From positions 175,650,501 to 175,714,500 of the forward strand of contig CM028131.1 in the NCBI GenBank assembly GCA_016271365.2: DNA of 64,000 nucleotides. The letters run 5' to 3'. The position numbers and the translations under genes are program-made. This DNA comes from Neoceratodus forsteri (Eukaryota > Chordata > Ceratodontiformes > Ceratodontidae). The notes beneath the pieces are model-generated. The model was not told where the DNA came from, made no database searches, and saw only the letters and a program-made list of their open reading frames with translations. This document shows, one piece after another, positions 23,986 through 35,985 of this stretch. Position 1 is the first letter of the stretch. The number at the start of each line of letters is the position of its first letter.

Positions 23986-24226
23986 TCTTATGAAAATTGA
24001 CTTCCTGTAACTTTCATTGATATTTTGTTTTATTTCTTGCAACAATGTAATGTCTTATTAATCTCATTCCAACGTCATTGTTCATTATACCTCATTGTTA
24101 TCATACTGTATGAATTGCCATGTTTATCTTTCCATGTGTACTCTCCCGGGTCGTGCCTGACAATAGGCATCCATTTGCCTAGTGTACTTACCTGGTTAAC
24201 AAAAACTAAATAAATAAATAAATATA
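23986..24226 (+). mobile_element. L2-clade LINE, 3' UTR end
   Basis: The + strand sequence CGTGCCTGACAATAGGCATC, then CTAGTGTACTTACCTGGTTA and an (AAAT)n tail (24206-24226), is the complement of the 3' end seen at 6480-6560 and 57660-57740. This is a short 5'-truncated copy of the same L2 family in + orientation. Confidence 0.65.
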
Positions 24227-24354
24227 TATCTGGGATCCAGTAGTGCTGCAATGCATGCATGATCTAATACTGTCAAACCTGCCTGCAACTTCTGTCAGAA
24301 ACATGTCTATCAGTTTTTTAATTAGTATTGTCATTTTTTTCATTTCATTTTCAT

Positions 24355-24660
24355 TTTATGTTTTATTCTGTTGAGCAGATGAGCAAAAAATAAGCAGTTT
24401 TCTCTAGCCTCCAGATACAAGTAAACAAAACAAACACATGATAAAATATGTACATAAAAATAGAACAAACATAACAACTATTGTCAGTTTGCACAAGTGG
24501 ATAACCACTTCTCCAATTTAAACTGGAAAGCAGACAATCTAGAACAATGTAAGACATCAGCAGAGAGGGTACTGTAGAAACTGACTCATGCCCAAACAAA
24601 AGTCTTTTGGCCAAAAGTGGTCTTGCAAAATTGAAGTTTAAACATTAACATTTTCTGAGA
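24355..24660 (-). mobile_element. L2-clade LINE C-terminal fragment
   Basis: Minus-strand translation around 24480-24640 reads KTTFGQKTFVWA, then VSFYSTLSADVLHCSRLSAF and QFKLEKWL. This corresponds to the L2 C-terminal pattern G-x-K-x-F...W-N-S-L-P...L-x-x-F-K-x-x-L-K. A T-rich start (TTTTATTCTGTTGAGC) probably marks the tail. Confidence 0.5.
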
Positions 24661-24739
24661 CGTAGTTCCATGAATGCTGGAGGATTGTGAAAACAGATTC
24701 AACGCACTTTCAGGCATGAATCCTACCTAATACAATTTT

Positions 24740-25950
24740 TTTTCAATTAAATTTTATTGGATATTTTCCAATTAGATAACATTCAACATACATAGAAAAA
24801 CCAAGAGAATGAGTACATACTGTACATACTGAGTCATGACCATGTTTCTATGCCTGTTATTAACCATAATATACAAGTACAGTGAATCAGCCTGAGTATT
24901 CATAATTTCAAAACGGTTGACAACGTAACCTAAAATCATAACAAAACACAAAATAACAATGTAATTAAGACATATAAGGAACAATATACTTAGGGGTGCT
25001 GAATTGAAAGTGGCCATAAACATGCAATTATAGTCAGACTTGAGGAAATAACATTAAACTGGGGGGCAGGTTTTGCATCTAGATTAGCCCGATAGCCTGT
25101 TTGTGACATTATATGATATACAGCAATATCTGATTGAAATTTACACTGCTCACCAAAGAGGATTGAACACATTGCAAAGCATGGGTGGCAATGATGAGTG
25201 AGCCTGACTTGACCAGTTACAAAATGGCAGATACTATTGTAGGCAATTTTCACTTTGGATAGCACTCTCACTGATGCAACTATGTAAACTAAAGACCCAT
25301 AATCAATGATGGAGAACAGAATGTTGTGGGTCAGAAGTTTGCAGAACTCAGGTATAATAAAAGCACATGCCGTAAAAAGAAGTCCCAGCCTGTGATGCAG
25401 TGTCCTAACTAACAAGGGACGTGAGATTTAAAGGAAAGTTTGCTATCCAACGTGAGCCACAAATGCTTAAAGTTGTCAACACGTTCAATGGCTTCTCAAT
25501 TTAAATCAGAAATTATGAGTGGACCTACACTGTTTTTTCCAGGTGCCTTTAAAGATCATTGACTTTGCACATTTAGAGTTGAGGACCAACCTGAGAGACC
25601 TAAATCACCCACCTGGCAACCTGTAGAAGTTTTCTTACACCCTGTTATTAAGTTCCTTAATTTTATCACTAACACTTTACTGTGTCACTGTCATATAAGA
25701 TGATCTCAGTTTGCCAACAGGGTACAGATGCTGAATTCAAAAAAAGGGAGAAAATCAGGGTTATCGCTAGGGACCCCTGTGGAGCTCCACAACATGGGTC
25801 ACCCACAAAAGGGCGACAGGAAAGTGGCCAATTGCAATCGACATGTAGGAAATTGGGCAACAGCAAGGTGCACAACCAGCAATTGCATTGCACACCTTGA
25901 TGGTAGAACTGTGGGGGGGGGGCTTCACTTCCACTCCCATCATACAAATA
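24740..25950 (-). pseudogene. L2-like LINE, reverse transcriptase remnant
   Basis: Tail at 24738-24760 (TTTTTTTTCAATTAAATTTT). The minus frame 24990-25415 encodes a C-terminal block: LHHRLGLLFTACAFIIPEF, SIIDYGSLVYIVASVRVLSK and VKIAYNSICHFVTGQVR, matching L2 DYG...L..V..AYN/HRA..F.TG. Further upstream in the element (25669-25947) is GDPCCGAPQGSLAITLIFSL, the GxPQGS...LFS motif of the palm. Several frameshifts and stops separate these parts. Confidence 0.65.
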
Positions 25951-26381
25951 TTAGCATCCCCCACCCAGTGCACATTTGGGGAGGAGGGTGGACCACAGTT
26001 AGGGCTTCATGTTTCCATCTGCCCACAGTCACCACCACGTCAAAGTCCCAGCCACTGAGATTGCATCTGCCCTAATTGACTTGGCCAGATTGCATTCACT
26101 CTCATACCTACATGCAGTTGTTGGGATTCCACACAACATATAGGTAAAAATTCAGATCTTGGTTCAGTGAAACTGATCCACAAGATAAAACCACTGCTGT
26201 ATAAATCCTTGCTCTTGGCTTGTGAACTTCACCAGGGCTGTCTCAGTGCTGTGTTCAAGTTAAAATTTATTTGATGTGCAAAATCAGATTGTTTTAAAAA
26301 TTATAAATGTTTCTGACATACAGACATATACAGACACAATAAAATGGCATATACATTACTCAATTATTATTTCAAAGTTTA
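25951..26381. other. Unassigned spacer
   Basis: No gene seen. An A+T-rich stretch around 26255-26340 could be a LINE 3' tail in minus orientation but has no coding support. Confidence 0.35.
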
Positions 26382-26492
26382 TACGTAGAAACATAGAAAA
26401 TGACGGCAAAAAAAAAAGACCATAGGTCCATCCAGCCTGCCAAGTTCCCCGTAATACATGAAACCTACTGTTCCCCCAGGGTACTAACCCAC
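26382..26492 (-). mobile_element. CR1 LINE 3' terminus (part of split copy)
   Basis: On the minus strand this reads AGTACCCTGGGGGAACAGTA, then CAGGCTGGATGGACCTATGG and ends TTTTCTATGTTTCTACG, a CR1 3' UTR and terminus. It stops abruptly at 26492, where PLE family A begins. The matching upstream parts of the same CR1 are at 40398-40458 and 50326-51365. Confidence 0.7.
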
Positions 26493-26669
26493 AATGGGTA
26501 CTGTGTTCAGTAGGCAATGGCCTTTGCTTAAATTGTTGTTCATTGCCCCCCACCAAGGTGATACAATTCATCAAGTAAGAAAAAGGGGGGTGGGGGGGGA
26601 CTTGGCTACTTCTAAGAGCCAACTCACACTCATTTTATGTTGAATCAAAATGCAGATTTTATTTTTCTC

Positions 26670-26704
26670 CAACATTTCACAATTTATGCTTTTCAAGAGA
26701 TATC
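26670..26704 (-). ncRNA. Hammerhead-like hairpin, PLE family A
   Basis: On the minus strand this reads CTTGAAAAGCATAAATTG, then TGAAATGTTGG and an AATAAA-type A-rich run. The same element recurs at 32568-32602 (minus) and 34361-34395 (plus). Layout and spacing follow the hammerhead pattern CTGANGA-stem-GAAA seen in PLE pseudo-LTRs, but the core is degenerate. It is probably a decayed ribozyme. Confidence 0.35.
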
Positions 26705-28049
26705 TGTAATCATAAATATATTCATTTAATATTGTTCATAATGTTTCAATATGAATTTGTAACTTCTTTTTTTAATTAGACTGCATTCTTGCTCCTTCTA
26801 TACCTTATATTTCTGCCTGCTTTTGTTCATTTGTATCTTTTAAATTGTCTCTGAAATTTTCAATTTTCTGTAAATAAAATAAAAATGCACATCCTAAGCA
26901 AATGTTTCTGGTTCACATTTTTCCATATATTGTAAGACAAGCTAATATATATCTGCTTTCCAATATTTTGTTTGCCATTACAAAATGTGTCTGAGCAACA
27001 CTCTGAAACCTTTGCAATGGCTCAATAGAGTTCCCCCAATGTCTCTAGTGTTTGAACAGAATTACCTTAGCTGCACTTTATTTGTTTACTTCAACCTTCA
27101 TTTGGTTTGTTCTCTTTCCTGGATGCTAAGTTCCTTGAACTGAAAAACATTGCCCCATTTTACTATTTAGTTTTCACCGCTGTATGTTTTCACATTTTCT
27201 TTTCACTTATTAAAGTGTTTTTTACCTGGTATTCATGTGGATTTAAATTCCAATTGCTGGTGCACATTTAATGGCGTTCGTGCTGCTCCGGATGCCATTC
27301 TACAACTGAGCTCCCTCTTGAGTCTGTCTGCAGTCCAGCAGGTGTACCTACATAACCCTCATGTTCTTGCAGGCTTTGTGAGTTATGTTGCTTATCAACG
27401 ATACACTCTCACCATTCCTATGGAGTGGTGAATGGGCTTGGTGCAGACAGACCTTTTTTATCAGAGTGTTGCTATGCATTTTGTTTTTGGATGTAGAAAG
27501 TGTCTATCAACTGTTTATTCCAGACTTCTGAGAGGTGTGAGCTGATATTACGTTACTGAGCAAGTATTCTGCTGCTTGTTACATTTGTTTAGTTACCAAA
27601 ACACTGTTTTGTTAACATTTATAGTGGTTACCTTATAAATTCTAATTTTACACACTTGCTTCAACCAAGCACTATTGTAATGCAAAATGCATATCTATTC
27701 ATTGTAACCCACATTTCCCTGTTCCTCTTAATCAAAATTAATCTTTATCATAAAACAAGGGGTTTGGGGGGTTGGGCAGGGAAAGGTTACAGAAAGAAAG
27801 CAGGATCAATGGGTACAGGGGAAAGAACCTAAACGTACCATTTTATATTATAAATTCTTTGTTATCTATCATTCATACAGGTTTTACCATGTATTACTAC
27901 ATTTTTAGGTTTTTACAATGACACTTTCCCTACTATCTTTTATACATCAGTCTTAGTTATCCAGTTATGGGCCACACAACCGACCTGTCCTCCCTTCTGA
28001 CTCAATAACAGGCTTGTCAATTGGTTTCAGTATTCATACCAATCCTGGG

Positions 28050-28442
28050 TTATAGTGTGTGCAAACAAAATATCCATTTCATCTGTGCAGCCAGTAATTT
28101 GATTTGGTGATTGCCGCCCATTGCTGGTCGCGGCACAACCTCCAAACCCCAAAATCTGAGGGTTGCCCTCCTGTGTCCTGGCATGTTAAAATGCTGTGCT
28201 GCTTTAAATTCCATGTCTAGTCTCTGAATATCTCCTTTGTGCTCTTGTATCCTAGTTTTAAGGGCTCTACCAGTTTGCCTTACATTCAATTTGTCACAGG
28301 GGCATTGAATGACATACACCACCCCCTGTTGTGTTACAATTAATGCTTTGTCTGATCTGAAATTTTTCACTAGTAAAGGGGTGTAGAAATTCCAAATATT
28401 TAGATTTATGTCAACAGACTGAGAACCTTTCTTTTGTTTCAT
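28050..28442 (-). pseudogene. PLE family A GIY-YIG endonuclease
   Basis: A 130-codon minus frame ending the PLE polyprotein. It reads VVYVIQCPCDKLNVRQTGRA followed by LKTRIQEHKGDIQR, the GIY-YIG signature of PLEs (here VVYVI...NVRQTGRALKTRIQEH) with the conserved Arg of R-x-x-E-H. The second half of the signature is NVR where YVG is expected, so catalysis is doubtful. It continues to MPGHRRATLRFWGLEVVPRP. In PLEs this domain nicks DNA to prime reverse transcription. The frame upstream (linker) is broken by an insertion at 28447-28660. Confidence 0.8.
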
Positions 28443-28446
28443 GTAA

Positions 28447-28617
28447 TTGTGTTTAAAATTATTCTTGTTTATGTTTTATATTTTGTATTGTGTATTATGA
28501 GATTTTATATAACCTTGCAAAATTGCATGATGGACCTCACTGGAAATGAACTTGTCTAAGTTGAGTTATCCGATTCATTCATTTTGTATATGAATTGAAT
28601 AACATTTTTCTACTACT

Positions 28618-28658
<41 letters not shown>

Positions 28659-28660
28659 GT
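28447..28660 (+). mobile_element. Short insertion ending in (CTA)n
   Basis: A ~210-bp A+T-rich segment ending in (CTA)n at 28610-28659. The + strand PLE copy lacks it: there the protein runs through MVKSGRCSMCGHTSKKSQ without interruption (about 38710-38770). A 3' microsatellite tail suggests a non-LTR retrotransposon or SINE 3' end in + orientation, but the family is unknown. Confidence 0.45.
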
Positions 28661-28743
28661 ACTTCCACATTTAACCATGCCAGGTTTTAGGGGGCCCCAT
28701 AGTAACTGTCCCTGTTGTAGGTCTGGTATTCCGAATTGGGACT

Positions 28744-30213
28744 TTACCATCCTGTCTTTGATGTTTCTAACTCTTTTGCTGCTAAATAGGGCCTATTAAT
28801 TAGAGCTTGTATCTCTGGCCCCTCAATTGACACTAAATGCCAATGTTTGTTAGTGATTCCTTTTATGTCACAAAATCGGTGGTTATACTTCATTGCAAAC
28901 ACTACTTTGTCTTCTGCTGTGTTCTTTCTTTCCTGAATTAAATCTGTTCTGTTAACAATATCTATTCTGTGTTCGGCTTGTTCCACTTTCCTCCTCCTGT
29001 ATCCCTATAGTAGAATCTTGACATTTCTTTTTTTTTTTTTGAAATTCTGCTGCAGCAGTACAATTTCGTTTTACTCAAACTAGGTGTGAATAATGAATAA
29101 TGAGCCTTGATTCATGAAAGCTAGAATGGTAAAGCAATGTACTAAAGTCTCTTTTTTTTCTATGCAATGATGCTTCCAATGTACCTTGTGTCTTAATTAT
29201 TCTTAGGTCAAGGTAAGCTATGTCTTCCATGCTTGATTGCATTATGAAATTCAGATTTTGGTTCCTGCTATTAATGTACATATGGAATGCATTTAGTTCT
29301 TCCATTGATGCTTTTCAAATGAAAAATACATCATCAGTATATCTGCATCACAAGTTTATAAATGTACTACTGTATATGGATTATTGGATGAGTCCAGCGT
29401 GTTTTTTTCGAACTGGTACATATTGGCATATGCATAGGCTAGTGCCATGGTGCTACCCGTGACAGTACCTTGGCTCTGCTGATAAAACATATTGTCAGAT
29501 TCAAAGTAGTTTTTTGTTAATATGATCTCTGCTAATTCTTGTAAAACTCTGTTGCTGCAATTTGAACCTTCTAGTCTGTTATCCTGTGCTTTCCCCATAC
29601 ATTGTAGCCCATGTCTATGTGGAATAGACATGTATAAGTCTGATATGTCCATTGTTACAAGCTTGCTATTGTGTGGTATTCCTTGTTCTGAAACCAATGT
29701 CAATTTCTTAATCATGTCTGTGGTGTCCTTTATATATGTGCTACTTTTTTTAATCATAAGTTGAAGGTGATAATTTATAAATTGTGATATTGGTTCAAAT
29801 ATTGATCCTATTCCAGAAATGATAGGCTGGCCTGGTGGATTCTGAACATTTTTATGACTTTTTGGTATACAGTAAAATGTAGGTATTCTTGGGGGTTTGT
29901 TAAATAATATGCCTGTTTCCCATGGTTGTAGCCATTATATTTGCTAAAATGCTTTTAATACTTCTCTGCTCTGAATCTGAATCTCTTTTGTCAGATCCAT
30001 GAGTAAAGTAACATAGTTCTGTTCATTTACAAGTAGTGTTTGACACATATTCTTATAATGCTCCCTGTCTTGGATAACAATGCCTCCACCTTTATCCCCT
30101 GGTTTTATTACCATTGTATTGTCTTGACTAAGGTTGTTTAATGCTGCCCTTTGTTGGTATGTGAGATCGTTATGTCTAAGTTTCAATTTTTCTGGACCTT
30201 TAAACAAATCCAT
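28744..30213 (-). pseudogene. PLE family A reverse transcriptase, broken
   Basis: Minus-strand frames in protein order. At 29944-30213: TMVIKPGDKGGGIVIQDREH, the conserved PLE start of the reverse transcriptase. At 29356-29757: KLVTMDISDLYMSIPH (motif A with Asp), then GTVTGSTMALAYAYANMYQF (motif B, normally G-T-x-M-G-S-x-M-A-P). At 29075-29305: NFIMQSSMEDIAYLDLRIIK after the IDD region. At 28744-28986: a linker toward the endonuclease (YNHRFCDIKGITNKHWHLVS). Stops and frameshifts separate the pieces. Confidence 0.8.
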
Positions 30214-30406
30214 AATCTATCCACTACTTTGCAAAAAGTGTCTATGCTGTTATTTTTAACTATTGGTGGATTATATAATGATCTGATGCCCATGTTTCTT
30301 TTTAATTTTCTCTAGTAGTCATCTTCTGTTTGCTGGAGCCCAAATATTTCTTGGAGCCTCAGTGTGCAAAAAATTCTTTGCAGGTCTACTTCATGATCAA
30401 AAAGGT

Positions 30407-31217
30407 TTACCTGCATTTTTGTAGCAGCCACTATGAAAGCTATCACCCCAAAGTGGCTCACCCCTACACCACCCACTTTAGAACTATGGTATATAAACTG
30501 TTTATGCATATTAGAAATGGAGAGACTCACAGCCAAACTTAGGCTCCAAAAAGAAAAATTCAAAGGTAGATGGTTTCCTTTTTTTTTTTTTTATTATATG
30601 GCTGAGAAAGAAAATAAAGATATCATATAGGATACTGGAAGAGCAGGACTAACTCAGCCCAGCCTCGCCTTTAAGCACCCAGCTGAGCCCAGTAGCACAT
30701 CCAGTTTTTTTCAGGACCCTTTTAAGGGCATAAGGTACGTTTTTGTTCTCCCCTTTATAGAGGCTTTGGTTCCCTATTGACAATAAAAGATCTGTCCTAC
30801 CAATCCCAGTTCATTCCCCGCTTTCCCTCTCCTTTTGACATTATTCTGATGGCATGGTTGATTTAGCTATAACTTGACCTCCCCAGGATGTTCTCATTGG
30901 TTCATTTTAAAATGTTATTTAAGTTTTGTCTTTTTATCTTTTTGTATAATCTCTGGTTCTTATAGCACTTATTGATGTAATTTACTCATTTCATTTTATT
31001 CTAATAAGTCTGTCTTGAGTTGACATATGGGGTTTTACAAACTGTCAGTATTCTTCAATATACTCTCCTTATCTTAAAGAGTAATTAGCTTATTTACCCC
31101 CATTTTATGAAGCACTGTATTGATATGTTTTATTTTTTATCTCTTTTGTATTTTTTATGTTTTGTCTTGTTATATGTGGTTGTTGAAATAGTTAGATAAA
31201 ATATGATTTCTCCCCCA
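30407..31217. mobile_element. 811-bp insertion with 9-bp target duplication
   Basis: Flanked by CAAAAAGGT at 30398-30406 and at 31218-31226. The + strand PLE copy has a single GGTTAACCTTTTTGATC here (about 36499-36515), so this is an insertion. Its content (an A+T-rich segment with a T13 run at about 30580 and no coding motif) matches no family I know, and the two ends are not inverted repeats. It may be a 5'-truncated retrotransposon or a processed transcript. Confidence 0.6.
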
Positions 31218-31507
31218 CAAAAAGGTCAATTTGCTGTGTGGGCCCCAATGAAAGTTCCAGACTGAGAATGTCAACTTCTGTTTGGGTTAAAGTTTTGTGA
31301 CTTAAGTTGAGAATGGGAATCATTTGTGGGTTTCCTCTGTCCCTCTGCCTCCTTGTTGCCTGGTTGTCCTTCCACATCTGCCTCCTGGTGGTCCTTGCTT
31401 GTTGCTTTGGCCTCCCTCATCTTCTTCTATTCAGTTGCTGGGTCCTACTATCTCTGCACCAGTTGTTACCCTGCTCTCCTCTGATTGTATTGGTGTTCTC
31501 GTGTATG

Positions 31508-32210
31508 CTAAAAAAGGTCCCTGCCTAAAAAAAGGTTGATTTGTATCTCTGCTGTAATTGTTGTCACTTTCCATTCCTGAATCAGTCTGATATTGTTTAT
31601 ACAGTGGTCTTCTGCTAAACTTTTTATATGTGTAAACATGATTATCACAGTGATCACTGGTGTCTCTATGACATTTTTTATCTTCTGTTGTTTAAACTGG
31701 TCCTCATATTCATTCAGTTTCCTTTTTATTTCCTCTAAGTTCACCTTAAATTTTTCTTCCCTAAATGTAAGCTTTAATTAATCTTCTAGTGTTTGTGTTT
31801 CTATGTCTGTTTTTTGTATTTCCTCAATTACTGCCTCCATTAAGACATACATAAAGTCTGTACTGGCTCTACTTCTGATTCCGTCCCATTTGTCATTGAG
31901 TTTATCTGAGTTAAAACTTACATAGGTTTCTATATGTAATCCCCTTGGTATGCGGTTATGTTTTAAATACTGAGTGAGTGTGAGGCCATGCTACTCAAGC
32001 CTACAGTTTCTAAATTTGAGATGCTCAATTTGTTGTGCTAATAATTTATTTGAGTCACCCATCTGGGCTGTGAGGTGTCTGCCCTCTCATTGGTTGAAAC
32101 AGTTTGGACCTTTCTTCTTCTGAAAATGTCACATAATGTAATACATTTAGGACGCTGTGTCTAATATCATCAAAAGCACACATGTTAGGATTCCCCATGT
32201 TATTAGTTTA
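31508..32210 (-). pseudogene. PLE family A N-terminal region
   Basis: Minus-strand frame 31508-31744 begins MNLEEIKRKLNEYEDQFKQQ, a charged, coiled-coil-like stretch that matches the + copy at 35986-36312 (MNLAEIKSKLNEYEERLKQK). The more upstream part, near 32100-32205, corresponds to the + copy start MENPNMHAF...FSEEERSKLF at 34759. Its function in PLEs is unknown. Stops break the frame. Confidence 0.65.
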
Positions 32211-32600
32211 TAGAAAAATGGTATAAAAGGGGTTAACACAATCTATAATATTCTAGTACTGTAAATATCCATACTGTATCACACAATTCCTATAATATAC
32301 AACTTTGTTTCTGGAACAAATTAATTCATTTATACATGTAGGCCAACATCCACAGTTCCTACTTGCTCCTCTGAAGTAGGTCTGTATCTGTCAATGAGTA
32401 CTGTGTTCTGTAGGCAAAGGCCTTTGTTTAAATAGTTGTTCATTGTCCCCCCCCCCGAGGTGATGAAAGTTCACCAAGCAATAAAATGGGGGGGGGGGCC
32501 TTGGTTACTTCTAAGAACCAACTCATACTCAGTTTATGCTGAATCAAAAAGCAGATTTTATTTTCCCCAATGTTTCACAATTTATGCTTTTTCAAGGGAT

Positions 32601-32757
32601 ATCTGTAATTTTATTTCTTTATTTAAAAGTTGATAATGGGAAAAGCACCATAAGCCAAAACTCGCTTGCCAGGTGCAACCTGTTTGAGGGGGAACAAGGG
32701 GAGAAAGACAAGAACAGCAGCATAAAAAACATATAACGCAGAATAACAAGTCATCAT
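32601..32757 (-). mobile_element. Short L2 3' UTR insertion
   Basis: About 157 bp starting TTTATTTCTTTATTTAAAAG in the minus-strand 5' pseudo-LTR. The other copies of this block (26705-26720 and 34345-34360) run from ATATCTGTAAT straight to CATAAATA, so the insertion is confirmed by empty sites. The tail and composition resemble an L2 3' end. Confidence 0.5.
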
Positions 32758-34758
32758 AAACACATTCATATAATATTTTCATGATGTTTCAATACTGATT
32801 TGTAACTTCTTTTTTAATTGGACTGTGTATTTGCACTTTCTATATCTTATATTTGTCTGTTTTTGTTCATTTCTGTCTTTCAAAGTGTCTCTGAAACTTT
32901 AAATTTTCTGTAGATAAAATGAAATAAAATTACACATCCTAAGCAAATGTTAGTGGTTCACATTTATCTAAACATTGTATGACAAGCTAATGTATATCTA
33001 CTCTCCAATATTTTGTTTGCTGTTACAAAATGTCTCTGAGCAACACTCAGGCCTGTTGCTGAATCAGGAGGAAGGACAGGTAGGTTGTGTGACCCATAAA
33101 TGGATGACTAAGACTGATGTATAAAATATAGTAGGTTAAGTTTCATTGTAACAACCTAAAATTGTAGTATTGCATGGTAGGACCTGTATAAATGACAGAT
33201 AATAATGAATTTATAATATGAAAAGGCATGCTTTTTCACCTTCCTCTCTGTCTGTTGATCCTGTTTTCTTTCTGTAACCCCCCATCCCCACCCCTCATAT
33301 TTCATGATAAAGTTTAATTTTGATTAAGAGGAACAGGGAAATGTTGGTTACAAGGACTAGATAAGCATTTTGTATTACAATAGAGCATGGTTGAAGCAAG
33401 TGTATAAAGCTACAATTTATAAGATAACCACTACAAATATTAACAAAACAGCATTTTGGTAACTTAACATATGTAATAAGCAGCAGGGCGCTTGCTCCAA
33501 AATGTAATACCAGCTCCCACCTCTCAGATGTCAGGGTTAAACATCTGATAGAAACTTTCTACAATCAAAAGAAAACTGCATAGCAACACTCTGATAAAAG
33601 TGTCTGTCTGCACCAAGCCCATTCACAGCTCCATAGGAATGGTGAGCATGTATTGTTGCCAAGCAATGCAGCTCACAAAGCCTGTGAGAACATGAGGGTG
33701 ATGTAGGTACAGCATCGGGACTGCAGACAGAGTCAAGAAGGAGCTCAGTGGTAGAACAGCATACAAAGCAGCACAGATGCCATTAAATGTGCACCAGCAA
33801 CTGGAATTTTAATCCACATGGCTACCTGGTAAAAAACATTTTAATAAGTGCAAGGAAATTGTTAAAACATACAGTGATGAAAACTAAACAGTAAAACGGG
33901 GTTAACATTTTTTCATTTCGAGGACCTGAGTGTCCAGTAACCAGAACAAACCAAATGAAGGCTGATGTAAACAAATAAAGTGCAGCTAAGGTAATTCTGT
34001 TTAAACACTAGAGACATTGGGGGAGCTCTATTGAGCCATTTACAAAGGTTTGAGAGCTGCTCAGACACATTTTGTAATGGCAAACAAAATATTGGAAAGC
34101 AGATATATATATTAGCTTGTCATACAATATATGGAAACATGTGAACCTCAAACATTTGCTTAAGATGAGTATTTTTATTTTATTTTATCAACAAAAAATT
34201 GAAAGTTTAAGAGACAATCTGAAACACAGAAATTAACAAAATCAGGCAAAAATATGAGGTATAGAAGTTGCAAGTACACAGTCTAATTAAAAAAAGAAGT
34301 TACAAATCTGTATTGAAACATTCTCAAAAATATTAAATCAATGTATTTATGATTACAGATATCCCTTGAAAAAGCATAAATTATGAAACATTGGGGAAAA
34401 TAAAATGTGCTTTTTGATTCAGCATAAACTGAGTATAAGTTGGTTATTAGAAGTAACCAAGGTGCCCCCCCCCACACACACATTTTTTTTGCTTGATGAA
34501 CTTTCAGCACCTTGGGGGGGGACAATGAACAACTATTTAAATAAAAGCCTTTGCCCACAGAACACAGTACCCATTGACAGATACAGACCTACTTCAGAGG
34601 AGCAAGCAGGAACTGTGGATGTTGGCCTACATGAATAAATGCTTTAATTTGTATATTATAGCAACTGTGTGATACTGTATGGATATTTAGAGTGCTAGAC
34701 TACTGTATCATAGATTGTGCTAACTCCTTTTTTACCATTTTTCTGTTAACTAATAACA

Positions 34759-34916
34759 TGGAGAATCCTAACATGCATGCTTTTAGTGATACTGGACACA
34801 GTGTCCAAAGGTCATTACATTATGTGACATTTTCAGAAGAAGAAAGGTCTAAGCTCTTTCAGACAGTGAGAAGGAGTAGAGACCTTACAGCCCAGATGGG
34901 TGACTCAGACAAATGA
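34759..34916 (+). pseudogene. PLE family A N-terminal start
   Basis: The likely original start, ATGGAGAATCCTAAC, opens a frame reading MENPNMHAFSDTGHSVQ and TFSEEERSKLFQTVRR, ending after QMGDSDK. The minus copy has the same start sequence near 32200. It probably encodes the N-terminal region of the PLE protein. The mariner-type insertion at 35019 lies just downstream. Confidence 0.55.
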
Positions 34917-35018
34917 TTAGCACAAAAACTTGAGAATCTCACCTGTAGGCTTGGGTGGCACAGCCTCACACTCACTCATTATTTAGAACATTACTGCATA
35001 CCAAGGGGATTACATATA

Positions 35019-35791
35019 CCATATTTCACAGTTTTAAAGCCGCCATCAAATAGTATCTGCCCTCAAATACAAGCCGGACCACCAGTCAATATTATTAATA
35101 AAAGCCGCCCCCTAGTACAAGCCCAGATTTTACATATGCAATTTGTTCTCAATATCCTTGGAATACTCATCAGTGTCAACTATAATAATGCTCTGTTCTG
35201 TTTTTTATTACAACTTGTGCTGCTGTGTTTGCAAGCTTACTCTCACTCTCGCTCCCAGATAGCATGCTGTAGTATTTGAAAATTCACTTGCAGCATGCCA
35301 CTTGTCATTCGCTGGTAGTTTAGCTAGCAACCCAACAACACATCAACCCATTTTATATATTACAAGTCTTTGCTGATGCCCTTTGTAAATGGATCGATGT
35401 AAGGATTTGATGGTAGTCACAGTTCCAATTCAGCACTGACTGTATACAGACTGTATGTAAAGAAATGGACTGACGCCATGCAGCAACTTTCTGGGTTGCT
35501 ACCACTTGATACTGGTATGTTGCTACCACGTGTTAGCAATCCGTTCGCTGTAGAAACAACATGAACAGACAATGTACTGCAGTTTAGAACTTTTTTTATT
35601 TTTATTTTGTTATTTTGCTGCAGTTAATTTCAGAATGGAAAGAAATACTAAGTCATCTTTGTCCTCATTGTCTGGCTCGGGAGATTAACCAATATAAGCC
35701 ACCCCCAAATTGTATCTGCCCCCGAATTAAAGCTGCACATTAAAATAGAAGTTTGTAATAGAAGCTGTGGCTTCAAAACAGTGAAATATGG
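35019..35791. mobile_element. Mariner-type non-autonomous DNA element
   Basis: 773 bp with terminal inverted repeats: left CCATATTTCACAGTTTTAAA and right, as complement, CCATATTTCACTGTTTTGAA (about 24 of 28 bases when extended). It is flanked by TA (35017-35018 and 35792-35793), the Tc1/mariner target. The minus PLE copy preserves the empty site (about 31940-31955, complement GGGATTACATATAGAAACC). It encodes no transposase. Confidence 0.85.
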
Positions 35792-35985
35792 TAAACATTG
35801 AACCCAATCTAGGTAATAACGCAGATAAACTCAATAATGAATGAGATGGAATCAGAAAAAGATCCAGTACAGACTTTATGTATGCCTTAATAGAGGCCGT
35901 AATTGAGGAAAGACAAAACATAGATATAGAAACACAAACACTAGAAGATTCATTAAAGTTTAAAATGTAGGAAGAAGAATTTAAG

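Larger units (their letters stand above)
26493..33052 (-). mobile_element. Penelope-like element family A, minus copy
   Basis: Minus-strand PLE with coding remnants for N-terminal region, reverse transcriptase and GIY-YIG endonuclease between about 32210 and 28050. A repeated non-coding terminal block occurs at both ends in the same orientation (26493-27015 and 32380-33052), the pseudo-LTR layout typical of PLEs, in which a 5'-truncated copy precedes the full one. Both terminal blocks hold the hairpin motif described at 26670-26704. At 33052 it abuts a second copy of the same family in opposite orientation. Later insertions (28447-28660, 30407-31217, about 32601-32757) interrupt it. Confidence 0.8.

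Noticed and set aside
28610..28659. A CRISPR-like or functional repeat array
   Set aside because: It is a simple (CTA)n microsatellite with no spacers.
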